NCBI GenBank assembly: GCA_025936115.1
Contig: JAICTZ010000025.1
Span: forward strand, 33,037 to 97,036
Origin: Polyangiaceae bacterium
GTDB taxonomy: Bacteria > Myxococcota_A > Polyangia > Polyangiales > Polyangiaceae
Length of the DNA stretch: 64,000 nt
Reading direction: 5' to 3'
Of this stretch, positions 24,946-34,190 are shown one piece after another. The notes under the pieces were generated by a model. The model was not told the origin of the DNA. It made no database searches and saw only the letters and a list, made by a program, of their open reading frames with translations. The first letter of the stretch is position 1; every line of letters begins with the position of its first letter. Position numbers and translations under genes: made by a program.

Positions 24946-25874
24946 CCCCCGGCCATTTTCGCGACTTCGCTCGCAAAATCCGGGGTCGTCGGCTTGTCGA
25001 TACCTTCGCCGCGCTCGAAGCGGACGAAGCGCGCGAGCGTGACCTCCGCTCCGAGCTCTTTCGAAAGCTCAGCGCGCAGCTGCTCGACTGTCTTCTCCGA
25101 CTCGATCACGCTCGCCTGCTCGAGCAAGCACACTTCCTTGAGCCACTTGGCGACCTTGCCTTCGATGATCTTCGGGCGCGCCTTCTCGGGCTTGCCCTCT
25201 TCGACCAGCTGAGCCTCGAAGATGCCTGCCTGCTTTTCTTTGGCATCGGCCGGCACCTCGGACGCCGAAACGTAGAGCGGCGCCATCGCGGCGACCTGCA
25301 TCGCCGAATCGTCAACGAACTTCTCGAACGCGGGCTTGCTCGCCGCCGCCTGGTTGCCGAGGCGTGCCGCGAGGATGACGCCGACCTTGCCGCCGAGGTG
25401 CACGTAAGCGTGCACCTTGCCGGCGCCGTCGACCGTCAGTCGTTCCCAGCGCCGCACGGTGATGTTTTCACCGAGCTTGCCGACGAGCGCCTGACGCGTC
25501 TCTTCCACGGTCGCGTTCGAGCCCGGGTACTTCTCCGCGCCGAGATCCGCGCCGGTCTTCGCGGCGAGCGCGGCCGCTGCCGTCTTGCTCGCGAAGTCCA
25601 AGAACTCGGCGTTGCGCGCGGCGAAATCCGTCTGGATGTTCACCTCGACGAGCACGCCCGCCTTGCCGTCCGGCGCGACGAGCGCCGTCACGACACCTTC
25701 GGTCGCGATCGCGCCGGCGCGCTTGGCGCTCTTGGCGAGACCCTTCTTCAAGATGATCTCGACGGCCTTCTCCATGTCGCCGCTGGCCTCGACCATCGCG
25801 CTGCGACAATCGTTGAGTCCCGCCTGCGTGCGGTCGCGGAGCTCCTTCACCTGCTGCATGCTGACTTCGGCCAT
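24942..25874 (-). CDS. tsf: Translation elongation factor Ts
   Basis: A 310-aa EF-Ts, the nucleotide exchange factor of EF-Tu. The N-terminal UBA-like domain and signature are clear: VKELRDRTQAGLNDCRSAMV, then GDMEKAVEIILKKGL and the NIQTDFAARNAEFLDF core (equivalent of the TDFVA-N motif). The C-terminal part holds HLGGKVGVILA and VGVI-like core sequence. It begins 2 bp after rpsB ends, the standard rpsB-tsf order, and overlaps the deacetylase gene downstream. Confidence 0.96.
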   Translation of the reverse strand: MAEVSMQQVKELRDRTQAGLNDCRSAMVEASGDMEKAVEIILKKGLAKSAKRAGAIATEGVVTALVAPDGKAGVLVEVNIQTDFAARNAEFLDFASKTAAAALAAKTGADLGAEKYPGSNATVEETRQALVGKLGENITVRRWERLTVDGAGKVHAYVHLGGKVGVILAARLGNQAAASKPAFEKFVDDSAMQVAAMAPLYVSASEVPADAKEKQAGIFEAQLVEEGKPEKARPKIIEGKVAKWLKEVCLLEQASVIESEKTVEQLRAELSKELGAEVTLARFVRFERGEGIDKPTTPDFASEVAKMAGG

Positions 25875-25876
25875 TT

Positions 25877-26764
25877 TCAGCTCTCCGACTCGGTAGCGCG
25901 GGGACCGCGCGGCGCGTAGATGACTTGGGTTTCCATGGCTCCGCGCTGTCCGCCGCCACCGCCCTCGCGGTCGTTGCCCTGCTGTTGGTCACGGCGACGC
26001 GCGACGCCGTAAACACAAGCGTCCGCCACGGCGCCCGTGATGAGACGCACCGAGCGAATCGCGTCGTCGTTACCGGGGATGATGTAATCGACCAGATCCG
26101 GATCGCAGTTCGTGTCGGTGATGGCCACGATCGGGATCCGGAGCTTACGCGCTTCGCTCACGGCGATGCCTTCTTGCGCTGGATCGATCACGAACACCGC
26201 CTGCGGGAGCTGGCCCATGCCCTTCAAGCCGCCGATGTACTTCTCGAGCCGCGCGCGCTCCTTCTCGAGCTGCACGACCTCTTTCTTCGGCAGCTGCTGG
26301 TGCGTGCCGTCCTCGCGCATGCGCTCGAGCGTGCGCAGGCGATCGAGACCGCCCTTGATGGTGCGAAAGTTCGTGAGCGTGCCGCCGAGCCAGCGATTGG
26401 TGACGAAGAACATGCCGGCGCGCCGCGCCTCTTCCTGCACGATGTCCTGCGCTTGGCGCTTGGTGCCCACGAAGAGCACCGACCCGCCGCGCGAGGTCGT
26501 ATCGGAGAGGAAGTCGAACGCGCGCTTGAAGAGCCGCGCCGTCTGGTCGAGGTCGACGATGTGGATGCCGCTGCGCGCGCCGTAAATGAACGGCCGCATC
26601 TTCGGGTTCCAGCGCTTGGTCTGGTGACCGAAGTGCACGCCGGCCTCGAAGAGCTCGCGCACGCCGAGCGGCTGCGACGGATCCCGCTGGGTACGACGGG
26701 TTTCAGCAGGGTCGAATTGGGGATTGGGAGACGCCGCTTGGGCGTTGGTCTGTAGCTCAGTCAT
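25877..26764 (-). CDS. rpsB: 30S ribosomal protein S2
   Basis: A 295-aa S2 protein starting at ATG 26764, preceded by an AAGGA ribosome site (AAAGGATTTGCGCCCT then ATG). Hallmarks: LFEAGVHFGHQTKRWNPKM, FIYGARSGIHIVDL, VLFVGTKRQAQDIV, TNRWLGGTLTNF and PIVAITDTNCDPDLVDYIIPGNDDAIRS. Compared with E. coli S2 it has about 30 extra N-terminal residues (Ala/Gln/Asn-rich) and a C-terminal tail rich in Gly, Arg and Gln. First gene of rpsB-tsf-deacetylase. Confidence 0.96.
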   Translation of the reverse strand: MTELQTNAQAASPNPQFDPAETRRTQRDPSQPLGVRELFEAGVHFGHQTKRWNPKMRPFIYGARSGIHIVDLDQTARLFKRAFDFLSDTTSRGGSVLFVGTKRQAQDIVQEEARRAGMFFVTNRWLGGTLTNFRTIKGGLDRLRTLERMREDGTHQQLPKKEVVQLEKERARLEKYIGGLKGMGQLPQAVFVIDPAQEGIAVSEARKLRIPIVAITDTNCDPDLVDYIIPGNDDAIRSVRLITGAVADACVYGVARRRDQQQGNDREGGGGGQRGAMETQVIYAPRGPRATESES

Positions 26765-26904
26765 AGGGCGCAAATCCTTTCGGTTGTTCCTCCGCCCCGC
26801 CGCGGGCAAGCCGGCTGCCGAAGCAGCAAGCACCGAACCCGACGGACGCGCACCGGGGCGTGTGGTGTACCCCACGGGAAATCCGCGGGGGCCGGGACCC
26901 TACG
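26765..26904 (-). promoter_or_regulatory. rpsB 5' leader region with UUCG-loop hairpin
   Basis: The 140 bp between the Ser/Thr kinase stop and rpsB holds on the minus strand a GCTGC-TTCG-GCAGC hairpin (26814-26827) with a stable UUCG loop, about 50 bases upstream of the ATG. In other bacteria rpsB leaders bind S2 for feedback control; whether this one does is inference. The rpsB promoter should also lie here, but I could not fix a convincing -35/-10 pair. Confidence 0.35.
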
Positions 26905-28542
26905 CTACAACCCCGAGCTCGGCAACCCGTCCGGGACGCGCGGTGAAACAGCGTCCGATTTCGCCTTTTTGGGTTTTTTTGGGGGGGGCACGGCGGCCGA
27001 CGTGGCTCGAGACGTTGACGCGACGGCCGGCGCCGGACGCTCAGAGGCGGCGACGGGTGCTTCATGCGGGCTCGTGGCGTGCCCTTCGACGGGGACGGCG
27101 GTACTTGCCGGCAGCGTTCGAGCCGCGAGAGTCGCCGCGGGCGGGCTCGCGACCGCGAGCGCCGGGGGCTCGTGCGGCGCGGCGCTTGCCGGCGCGAACG
27201 CCCGTGTCAGCACGCCTCCGATTCCGAGCGCGATGAAGAACAGCGCGCCCGCGCCGACCAGAACCCAGCGTCCGCGCCGTCGCGTCGCGGTCGTGGTTAC
27301 GAGCGAGCCGGAGCGCCGCACTGGATTCACCGTGATCGAGCCGTCGGTCGGCGTGAGCGGCACACCCGTGTGCGTCTCCACGTCGCCCGGCCACGCTGCC
27401 TCCGCAACGGGAAGAATCTCGGTCCGAATGGGCGGCGCGGTGCCGGTGTAGTCCTGGAGCGTGGCGCCGTCGGGCACGGCGGACGTGAAGCCGCGCGGGC
27501 GGTCGTCTTTGAGCGTGTCATGCGGCGCGCCCGAACGTCCGATGCGCGCGAGCGTCTTGGCGTCTTCGGTCACGCCTTCGCGCGTGCCCCACGCGTAACG
27601 TGCGGCGACACCGTCTGCGCGCGTCGTGGGGACGGGTTCGTGCACGTTGAGCCGCACGGTGCGGCCATGGCCCGCCACTTCGTGGCGCGCTTGAGCGTAA
27701 GGCGCCGCGACGATGCGCAGCCGCTCCGCGGCGTCACGCGCGCTCGCAGGGCGTTCGCTTGGCTTCTTTGCGAGCAGCTGAGCGAGCGCTTCATCGAGCT
27801 CGCACGTCACGCTGCCGACCGAGGCAGACAGATGCGGCGCTGGACGACTCAGGTGCGCGAGCAACATCTCGTTCGCGTCGCGCACGTCGTCGAACGGCCC
27901 CTTCCCGACGATGCTCTCGTAAAGGACCAAGCCGACGGCGTAGATGTCGGAGCGTCCGTCGAGCGTCTCGCCACTCGCCTGCTCGGGCGACATGTAGCGC
28001 GGCGTGCCCACGGCGACTCCGCGCGCCGTGATCGCGCTCGTGTCGGTGATCTTGGCAACTCCGAAGTCGAGGATTTTCGGGGTTTTTCCCTGCGCGAGGA
28101 AGATATTCGGCGGCTTGATGTCACGGTGGACCACGCCGATTTCGTGCGCGGCGGCGAGGCCGTCGAGCACCGCCGCCGCAAGCTCGAGCGCCTCCCCGAT
28201 CGGGAGGTAACCGGTGCGCTTGAGCCGCGCGCCGAGCGTTTCACCGTCGAGCCGCTCCATCACGAAGTACGGAATGTTCGACGTCGTGACGCCGGCGTCC
28301 GTCACGTTGATGATGCTCGGGTGCTCGAGCCGGCCGAGCGCGCGTTGTTCGTTGCGCAAGCGCGCGACCAAATCTTCACGCCGGGACAGGTCGCTCAGGA
28401 GGGCCTTGAGCACGAAGCGCTTGCCGAGCTCGATGTGCTCGACTTCGTAGACCGAGCCCATGCCTCCGACGCCCAAGAGCCCGCGCACTCGATATCGAGT
28501 CCCGGGAATGAGCTCGCCCGCTTTGAATTCGCCTTGCCTCAC
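26905..28542 (-). CDS. Transmembrane Ser/Thr protein kinase (PknB-like, one membrane helix)
   Basis: A 545-aa eukaryote-like kinase. Glycine loop LLGVGGMGSVYEVEH, VLKAL lysine, catalytic loop VVHRDIKPPNIFLA, metal site ILDFGVAKI and the activation end GTPRYMSPEQ are all intact. A linker leads to one membrane helix (WVLVGAGALFFIALGIGGV), then a Pro/Ala-rich outer tail ending in basic KKPKKAK. No PASTA or other sensor domain is seen. GTG 28542 (VRQGEFKAGELIPGTRYRV) is taken as start, with AGGG upstream; the frame is open to 28872 but that sequence looks non-coding. Upstream of rpsB on the same strand. Confidence 0.9.
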   Translation of the reverse strand: MRQGEFKAGELIPGTRYRVRGLLGVGGMGSVYEVEHIELGKRFVLKALLSDLSRREDLVARLRNEQRALGRLEHPSIINVTDAGVTTSNIPYFVMERLDGETLGARLKRTGYLPIGEALELAAAVLDGLAAAHEIGVVHRDIKPPNIFLAQGKTPKILDFGVAKITDTSAITARGVAVGTPRYMSPEQASGETLDGRSDIYAVGLVLYESIVGKGPFDDVRDANEMLLAHLSRPAPHLSASVGSVTCELDEALAQLLAKKPSERPASARDAAERLRIVAAPYAQARHEVAGHGRTVRLNVHEPVPTTRADGVAARYAWGTREGVTEDAKTLARIGRSGAPHDTLKDDRPRGFTSAVPDGATLQDYTGTAPPIRTEILPVAEAAWPGDVETHTGVPLTPTDGSITVNPVRRSGSLVTTTATRRRGRWVLVGAGALFFIALGIGGVLTRAFAPASAAPHEPPALAVASPPAATLAARTLPASTAVPVEGHATSPHEAPVAASERPAPAVASTSRATSAAVPPPKKPKKAKSDAVSPRVPDGLPSSGL

Positions 28543-28842
28543 GCGCCCTGCCGCCGCAGGTCGCCGTCCGCCGGCGGGGAACTGCGGTTTCGGCGGAAGG
28601 ATATCGGCGGACCTGCGAGCCGTCGAGCCGGTCACCGCTTTCGCCGCGATAATCGGACATCCGGCGCCGAGCGCCCGAGGGGACTCTCCTCGCCTCACGG
28701 CTTGCCATCGGCTCGTCCGCCTCGCGAGTTGCTTCGGTGAGCCATCTCCATTTCCCGCGAGCGCGCGGCGCTGAACGGATGTTTTGCGCTCGCCGCGACA
28801 TCCGGCTTCCATCGTCCGCGCCCGCGGTGCTAGAGCGACGCC
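28543..28842. promoter_or_regulatory. 300-bp divergent promoter region, kinase / gatCA
   Basis: This region separates the divergent Ser/Thr kinase and gatC. On the plus strand TGCTAGAGC (TAGAGC at 28831-28836) lies 6 bases before the gatC ATG and could be a -10 giving a leaderless message. A TTCCAT hexamer 17 bases further upstream is only a weak -35. I see no RNA gene or hairpin of note. Confidence 0.35.
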
Positions 28843-29133
28843 ATGGCCATCACCCGCGAGACGGTGCTGCACGTCGCACGGCTCGCTCGGCTCGAGCTCG
28901 AGGGCGACGAGGTCGAGCGAATGCAGCGAGACCTGGGGAACATCCTCGGCTACATGCAGCAGCTCTCCGAGCTGCCGGCCGACGGCATCGCGGCGACCGC
29001 GCAGGTTGCGACCGAATGCGCACCGCTCCGCGACGACGCCCTGATTCCCTCACTCGACCACGAGCTCGCGCTCGCCGAAGCACCGCGGCGTGGCGGCGGC
29101 TCGTTCGCGGTGCCCGGCTTCGTGGACGAATAG
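28843..29133 (+). CDS. gatC: Asp/Glu-tRNA amidotransferase subunit C
   Basis: A 96-aa GatC. The conserved N-terminus VLHVARLARLELEGDEVERM, the helix LGNILGYMQQLSEL and the C-terminal P-L-R-D-D segment followed by PRRGGGSFAVPGFVDE are typical. It stabilises GatA and helps the GatCAB complex convert Glu-tRNA(Gln) and/or Asp-tRNA(Asn). It is followed directly by gatA with no intergenic base. gatB is not in this window. Confidence 0.95.
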   Translation: MAITRETVLHVARLARLELEGDEVERMQRDLGNILGYMQQLSELPADGIAATAQVATECAPLRDDALIPSLDHELALAEAPRRGGGSFAVPGFVDE

Positions 29134-30630
29134 ATGGCCAAAGCTTTGGATCTGCCGGTCGCCGAGCTCGCCGCGGCGGTGAAGAAGGGCGAGCTCTCCG
29201 CGGCGGAGCTCGCGCGGGGCGCACTCGAGCGCATCCGCGAGAAAGCCTCGCTCGACGCGTTTCTGCACGTGAGTGAGGAGCCGGTGCTCAAAGCGGCCGC
29301 CGAGCTCGATCGCCGGCGGGCCAAAGGCGAGACACTCGGAGCGCTCGCAGGCGTGCCGATCGCGATCAAGGACGCGCTTTGCACGACAGACGCACCGACG
29401 ACCTGCGCCTCGCGCATTCTCACGCGTCGCGGCGCCGACGGGCGTCCCGGCAACGCGGCCGCCGGCTGGCGACCGCCCTACGACGCGACCGCCGTAGCGC
29501 GCTTGCGCGCAGCCGACGCGTTGCTCGTCGGCAAGACGAACATGGATGAGTTCGCGATGGGCTCGTCCGGCGAAAACTCCGCGTTCGGGCCGGCAAAGAA
29601 TCCGCTCGACCCCACACGCACACCCGGCGGCTCCTCGAGCGGGAGCGCCGTGGCGGTGGCGGGGGGCATGAGCTCGGCGTCGCTCGGCAGCGACACGGGC
29701 GGCTCGATTCGGCAACCCGCGGCTTTTTGCGGCATCGTCGGGATCAAGCCGAGCTACGGGCGCGTTTCGCGTTACGGGCTCGTCGCGTTCGCCTCGAGTC
29801 TCGATCAAATCGGGCCGTTCGCGCGCGACGTGCGCAGCGCAGCCCACGTGCTCCAAGCGATCGCCGGCGCCGACGCGCGCGACTCGACCGCCGCGTCCGT
29901 CGCCGTCGGCGACTACGCAGCCGCGTGTGAGCGTGACGTGCGGCCGCTGCGCATCGGGCTGCCCGAAGAGTACTTCGCGGAAGGACTCGATCCCGAGGTT
30001 GCCGAGCGCGTGCGCGCAGCCGTGAGCCGACTCGAACGCGAGGGCTGCGCCGTTCGCCCCGTGAAGCTGCCCCACACCCGCTACGGCGTCGCGACGTACT
30101 ATGTCGTCGCCACGGCCGAAGCGTCGAGCAACCTCGCGCGCTTCGACGGCGTGCGCTTCGGCCTGCGCGTCGAGCCCGAGCGCGGCAACCTGAACGCGAT
30201 GTACGGAGCGACGCGCGACGCCGGCTTCGGCGCCGAGGTCAAACGCCGGATTCTACTCGGCACCTACGTGCTCAGCGCCGGCTACTATGACGCCTACTAT
30301 CGCAAGGCCCAGCAGGCACGCACGCTCATCCGGCGCGATTTCGAAGAAGCGTTCCGAGACGTCGACGTGATCGCGGCGCCGACGGCACCCATGCCCGCGT
30401 TTCGGCTGGGCGAGAAGATTGACGATCCGCTCGCGATGTATCTCGCCGACATTTATACGCTGCCCGCGAGCCTCGCAGGGATCGCCGGACTCACGCTTCC
30501 CTGTGGAAACACGCGCGCACGTGCCGACCGCCCTGCATTGCCTGTCGGGCTGCAACTGCTGGCGCCTGCCTTCGGTGAAGAAAAGCTTTTGACCGTTGCC
30601 GCCGCGGTCGAGCGGCTCTGTCGTTCGTGA
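29134..30630 (+). CDS. gatA: Asp/Glu-tRNA amidotransferase subunit A
   Basis: A 498-aa amidase-signature enzyme that releases ammonia from glutamine for transamidation of mischarged tRNA. The Ser-cisSer-Lys triad is visible: Lys in GVPIAIKDALCT, cis-Ser and the Gly/Ser loop in TPGGSSSGSAVAV, and nucleophile Ser in GSDTGGSIRQPAAFCG. The region ARTLIRRDFEEAF and VGLQLLAPAFGEEKLL completes the GatA pattern. It starts immediately after gatC and its stop overlaps the GNAT gene start. An insert after the first 100 residues (RGADGRPGNAAAGWRPP) is normal for bacterial GatA. Confidence 0.96.
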   Translation: MAKALDLPVAELAAAVKKGELSAAELARGALERIREKASLDAFLHVSEEPVLKAAAELDRRRAKGETLGALAGVPIAIKDALCTTDAPTTCASRILTRRGADGRPGNAAAGWRPPYDATAVARLRAADALLVGKTNMDEFAMGSSGENSAFGPAKNPLDPTRTPGGSSSGSAVAVAGGMSSASLGSDTGGSIRQPAAFCGIVGIKPSYGRVSRYGLVAFASSLDQIGPFARDVRSAAHVLQAIAGADARDSTAASVAVGDYAAACERDVRPLRIGLPEEYFAEGLDPEVAERVRAAVSRLEREGCAVRPVKLPHTRYGVATYYVVATAEASSNLARFDGVRFGLRVEPERGNLNAMYGATRDAGFGAEVKRRILLGTYVLSAGYYDAYYRKAQQARTLIRRDFEEAFRDVDVIAAPTAPMPAFRLGEKIDDPLAMYLADIYTLPASLAGIAGLTLPCGNTRARADRPALPVGLQLLAPAFGEEKLLTVAAAVERLCRS

Positions 30631-31214
30631 CGGACGCAGGCCGCTTCACCTGCGCGGGGCTCGACGAAAGCAACGCGCCGGCGCTCGCGGCGCTGTTCGA
30701 GCGCGTCGAGTCCGGCTGCTATTGTTCGTATTGGCATTTCCCCTGTGACAAGAACGCGTGGCTCGCGCGACTCGCGTTCGAGCCGCAGGAGAACCGGCGG
30801 GAGCTATTCGAGCGCGCGCGCACCCCGCCGCGCGGCGTGCTCGCCCGAATACCGGAAGGAACCGCCATCGGCTGGATGAAGCTCGAGCCGGCGGCCCAGC
30901 TGCCGAAAATTTACGAACAGCGTGTTTACCGGGGAATTTCCGGGCTCGGCGCCGAGCGTGCTGGCGTCTGGACGGTCGGTTGCTTCCTGATCGACCCGAG
31001 CTTCCGGCGGCAGGGCGTTGCGCGCGCCCTGCTCCGTCATGGCGTCGAGCTCGCACGCGCAGCTGGCGCACTGTCGCTCGAGGCGCTGCCACGGCGCGCC
31101 GAAGGCGTTCGCGACGAGGAGCTCTGGACCGGCCCCCTCGCGCTCTTCACGAGCGAAGGGTTTGCGGTGGTTCACGAGCAGTCGCAGTACCCCGTGCTGC
31201 GTCGCAACGTGTAA
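30627..31214 (+). CDS. GNAT-family acetyltransferase
   Basis: A 195-aa GNAT protein. The acetyl-CoA-binding motif A is VGCFLIDPSFRRQGVARALL (Q/R-x-x-G-x-A pattern). The N-terminal CYCSYWHFPCDKNAW, with four closely spaced aromatic and cysteine residues, marks a subgroup seen in many bacteria near unrelated genes. GTG 30627 overlaps the gatA stop (GTGA), so it is translated with gatCA. Substrate unknown; it could modify a small molecule, peptide or tRNA-pathway protein. Confidence 0.82.
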   Translation: MTDAGRFTCAGLDESNAPALAALFERVESGCYCSYWHFPCDKNAWLARLAFEPQENRRELFERARTPPRGVLARIPEGTAIGWMKLEPAAQLPKIYEQRVYRGISGLGAERAGVWTVGCFLIDPSFRRQGVARALLRHGVELARAAGALSLEALPRRAEGVRDEELWTGPLALFTSEGFAVVHEQSQYPVLRRNV

Positions 31215-31294
31215 GCCCGGGGCGCCCCATTGAGGCACGCTTGGTCGCCCGCGCGTCCTCGCGTTGATCTACCCTGAGAGTCGGTCGTCCCGGC

Positions 31295-33058
31295 ATGTCT
31301 TCCGCGCTTCGCCTTCGCCGGCTCGATGCCCTGCACGCGCTCGCGGAACGTCTCGCCGCCGAATCGGCGGGCGGCGTGCTCGGCGATTGCCTCGACGTGC
31401 TGCTCGACGCGACCCCGGCGCGCTGCGCAGTCGCGTTCAGCTCGGACGGAGCCGTCGAGCCGGCCGCGGAACGCCGCCTGAGCCGTCGCCCCGAGCTCGA
31501 GCCGGCACGGATCCGCCGCGGCGCGCGCTCGCTCGCCGAACGCGCGGCGACGGCGCGACGCAGCGTGTTCGTGAGCGACGTGCGCCGTGAGATCGCAACG
31601 CTCGCCGACGCGACGGAAATCGCCGCGCTCGGCGTGCGCGCCGTGCTCGCCGAGCCGGTCATGCATCGCCGCGTGGTGCTCGCGACGCTCGTGCTCATGT
31701 TCGACGACGCCGCGATGCTCGACGAAGAAACCAAGCGCTACGTCGCGACCGTCTGCGCGCTCGCGGCCGTCGCGCTCGAACGCGACCGTCAGCTCGACGA
31801 CGCTCGCGTCGATCGCAGTCGCCTCGTGGCCGGCGGCGCGAACGCCGGGGTCGGCCTCGTGACCGCCACCGTCGCGCACGAGCTCAAGAGCCCCGCGGGG
31901 GCGCTCGCGCTCCAGCACGACGAGCTCCGCCGCGTCGTCGAGCAGCTCGGCTTGCTCGCGGGCTCGAGCGACACGGCGCTCGGCGGCGCCGTGGCCGAGC
32001 TCTTCGAGCTCACGAGCGATATGGGCGTCGCCGTCGCACGCGTCGCCGAGACGGTCGAAAAGCTCACGAGCGTCGGCAAGCGCGAACGCCCGGTCGTGCG
32101 GCTCGATCTCGGCGTGGTCGCGCGCGAAGCCATGGTGGTCGCGCGCCCGCACCTCGAAAACCAGGGCGTCACGCTACACGAGCGCTACGACGAGGCTTGC
32201 TTCACGCTCGGGCGCTCCGACGCGCTCGGCCAAGTCGTCTTGAATCTCGTGTTCAACGCGACGGACGCGTGTGTCAAGAGCCCGCGACCCACGGTGTGGG
32301 TGCGCACGAGCGTGGACGGTCCGCACGTCTTGCTCAGCGTGGAAGACAACGGCCCCGGCGTTCCGCCGGAGGCCGTCGAGCACATTTTTTCGCCATTTTT
32401 CACGGCGCAGCGCCGCGGCAACAACGCGGGCCTCGGCCTCAAAGTCTGCAGCGACGTCGTCGCCGAGCACGGCGGCCACATCGAAGTCCACGAACGCGCG
32501 AGCGGCGGCGCCGCCTTTCACGTGCTCTTGCCCCGCGTGGACGCCGAAGGCCAAGCTTCGCTCAGTGACGTGCCGCCGCCCTCGCGCGGGCACGGAGGAC
32601 GCCGGCAAGTCCTCGTGATCGACGACGACCCCGTGACGGCGCGCACGCTGCGGCGCGGGCTCAAGCCGCACGACGTGCAGACGGCGGCGAGCGCATCGGA
32701 AGCCGAAATCCTGTTGCTCGATCCGACGTACGAGCCGGACCTCGTCGTGTGCGACGTCTTCTTGCCGGGCGCCAACGGCCACGTCCTGCACCAGCGCGTC
32801 GCCGAAGCACGGCCCGAGATCGCCACGCGCTTCGTGTTCGTCACGGGCGGCGGGCTCGGTCGCACCGAAGCCGATTACATCAAGCTCTCGGGCTGCCCTG
32901 CCCTGCTGAAGCCCGTCGATCTGAAGGCGCTGCTCGGCTTCCTCACGCCCGCGTCGCCCGACTCGCTGCCGCCGGCCCCCATGCGCACGCTCTCGGAAAG
33001 CGCGAGCTCGGAGCGGCCGACCATCGAACCCGAGACCGAGCCGAAGCCAAAGCTCTGA
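31295..33058 (+). CDS. Hybrid histidine kinase: GAF - HisKA - HATPase - receiver
   Basis: A 587-aa soluble sensor kinase. Residues about 15-165 look like a GAF domain. The phosphorylated His is in TATVAHELKSPAGAL. The ATP-binding domain has the N box NLVFNATDAC, G1 VEDNGPGVP and G2 NAGLGLKVC. A linker leads to a receiver domain with LVIDDDPVTARTL, phospho-Asp in DLVVCDVFLPG, the conserved T in FVTGGG and Lys in LLKPVDL. The tail is Pro/Glu/Ser-rich. No membrane helix is present, so the signal is cytoplasmic. It converges on a Ser/Thr kinase gene 21 bp away; no DNA-binding partner is adjacent. Confidence 0.9.
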   Translation: MSSALRLRRLDALHALAERLAAESAGGVLGDCLDVLLDATPARCAVAFSSDGAVEPAAERRLSRRPELEPARIRRGARSLAERAATARRSVFVSDVRREIATLADATEIAALGVRAVLAEPVMHRRVVLATLVLMFDDAAMLDEETKRYVATVCALAAVALERDRQLDDARVDRSRLVAGGANAGVGLVTATVAHELKSPAGALALQHDELRRVVEQLGLLAGSSDTALGGAVAELFELTSDMGVAVARVAETVEKLTSVGKRERPVVRLDLGVVAREAMVVARPHLENQGVTLHERYDEACFTLGRSDALGQVVLNLVFNATDACVKSPRPTVWVRTSVDGPHVLLSVEDNGPGVPPEAVEHIFSPFFTAQRRGNNAGLGLKVCSDVVAEHGGHIEVHERASGGAAFHVLLPRVDAEGQASLSDVPPPSRGHGGRRQVLVIDDDPVTARTLRRGLKPHDVQTAASASEAEILLLDPTYEPDLVVCDVFLPGANGHVLHQRVAEARPEIATRFVFVTGGGLGRTEADYIKLSGCPALLKPVDLKALLGFLTPASPDSLPPAPMRTLSESASSERPTIEPETEPKPKL

Positions 33059-33079
33059 ACCCCGCCACGCGGCGGCGGC

Positions 33080-34084
33080 TCAGCGTTCGTCTTTGGTGCG
33101 CTGCAGCGGGAGGTAGTCCTCGACGCGCTGCACGGGCAAGGTGCCGCTGCGCGAAGGCAGCGCGCCGACCGCCGAAAGCCAGGAAATGAGCTCGGCGGGC
33201 CCCGCAGGCTGCCCCAGCCGCTCGGTCGCGTTCTGGATCGCGAGCGCGAAGGAGGCGGCGCTCGAGTAACGATTGCCACGCTCGCGTTGCAGCGCCGTAC
33301 GCACGACGTCGACGACCTCTTGCGGGATGCCGTGACCGTATTTATCGAGGTTCGAGATGTCGGCGTCGTGGATCTTCGTGAGGATCTCGAACTCGTTTTT
33401 GCCCGAGAAGAGCGGGCGGGCGAGCAGCATTTCGGCGAGCACGATGCCGAGCGCAAACACGTCGCTCCGCACGTCGATGGTGCCGCCCATCGCTTGCTCG
33501 GGCGACATGTAGCCCACTTTGCCCTTGAGCTCGCCAGGGTGCGTGCGGCGATCGACGAACGCGCTCAGGAGGATGCCGAAGTCGCCGAGCTTCACTTCAC
33601 CCGTGCGGCCGATGAGGACGTTGCCGGGGGACACGTCGCGGTGGACGATGCCGAGCGAGCGCCCCTCTTCGTCGCAAGCGCTGTGAGCGAAATCGAGCGC
33701 GCGCAAAACCTCGTGCGCGATGAAGAGTGCGACGGGCACGGGGAACCTGCGCCGCGCGCTCGCAACGAGCCGCAGCAGCCGCGCGAGCGACAGTCCGTCC
33801 ACGTACTCGAGCGCCATGAAGACTTCGCCGTCGCTCTCCCCGAAGTCGATGACCTGCACGATGTTCGGGTGCGAGAGGCTCGCGCAGATGCGGGCTTCGT
33901 CGCAGAACATCGCGACGAAGCGGGCGTCGCGCGCAAGCTCGGGCAAAATCCGCTTGACAGCGAACTTCTTGTTGAAGCCGCGTGCGCCCGGTTTCGTCGC
34001 GACGAAAACCTCCGCCATTCCGCCAAGCCCAAGCCTGTCCCCGAGTACGTAGGGACCGAGGCGTTGTTGACCAGGCAGAACCAT
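33080..34084 (-). CDS. Cytoplasmic Ser/Thr protein kinase
   Basis: A 334-aa protein that is almost only a kinase domain. Motifs: RLGLGGMAEVFVA (glycine loop), FAVKRIL (Lys), IVHRDVSPGNVLIG (catalytic loop, D-x-x-x-x-N), LGDFGILLS and VGYMSPEQAMGG. HRDVSPxN is the form common in myxobacterial kinases. The C-terminal 50 residues (around ISWLSAVGALPSRSGTLPV) have no known fold and no membrane helix. A TAGACT hexamer 8 bases upstream of the ATG on its strand may be its -10. It converges on the hybrid histidine kinase. Confidence 0.9.
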   Translation of the reverse strand: MVLPGQQRLGPYVLGDRLGLGGMAEVFVATKPGARGFNKKFAVKRILPELARDARFVAMFCDEARICASLSHPNIVQVIDFGESDGEVFMALEYVDGLSLARLLRLVASARRRFPVPVALFIAHEVLRALDFAHSACDEEGRSLGIVHRDVSPGNVLIGRTGEVKLGDFGILLSAFVDRRTHPGELKGKVGYMSPEQAMGGTIDVRSDVFALGIVLAEMLLARPLFSGKNEFEILTKIHDADISNLDKYGHGIPQEVVDVVRTALQRERGNRYSSAASFALAIQNATERLGQPAGPAELISWLSAVGALPSRSGTLPVQRVEDYLPLQRTKDER

Positions 34085-34190
34085 CTAAGCTCAGTCTAGC
34101 CGACTCGTCCGAAGACCGCCTCCTCGAACGCACGCCTCGAAGCGAAATGGTGAGGCACTGTGGTAGGGTCGGCTTTTCGGAGCCCTGAAA

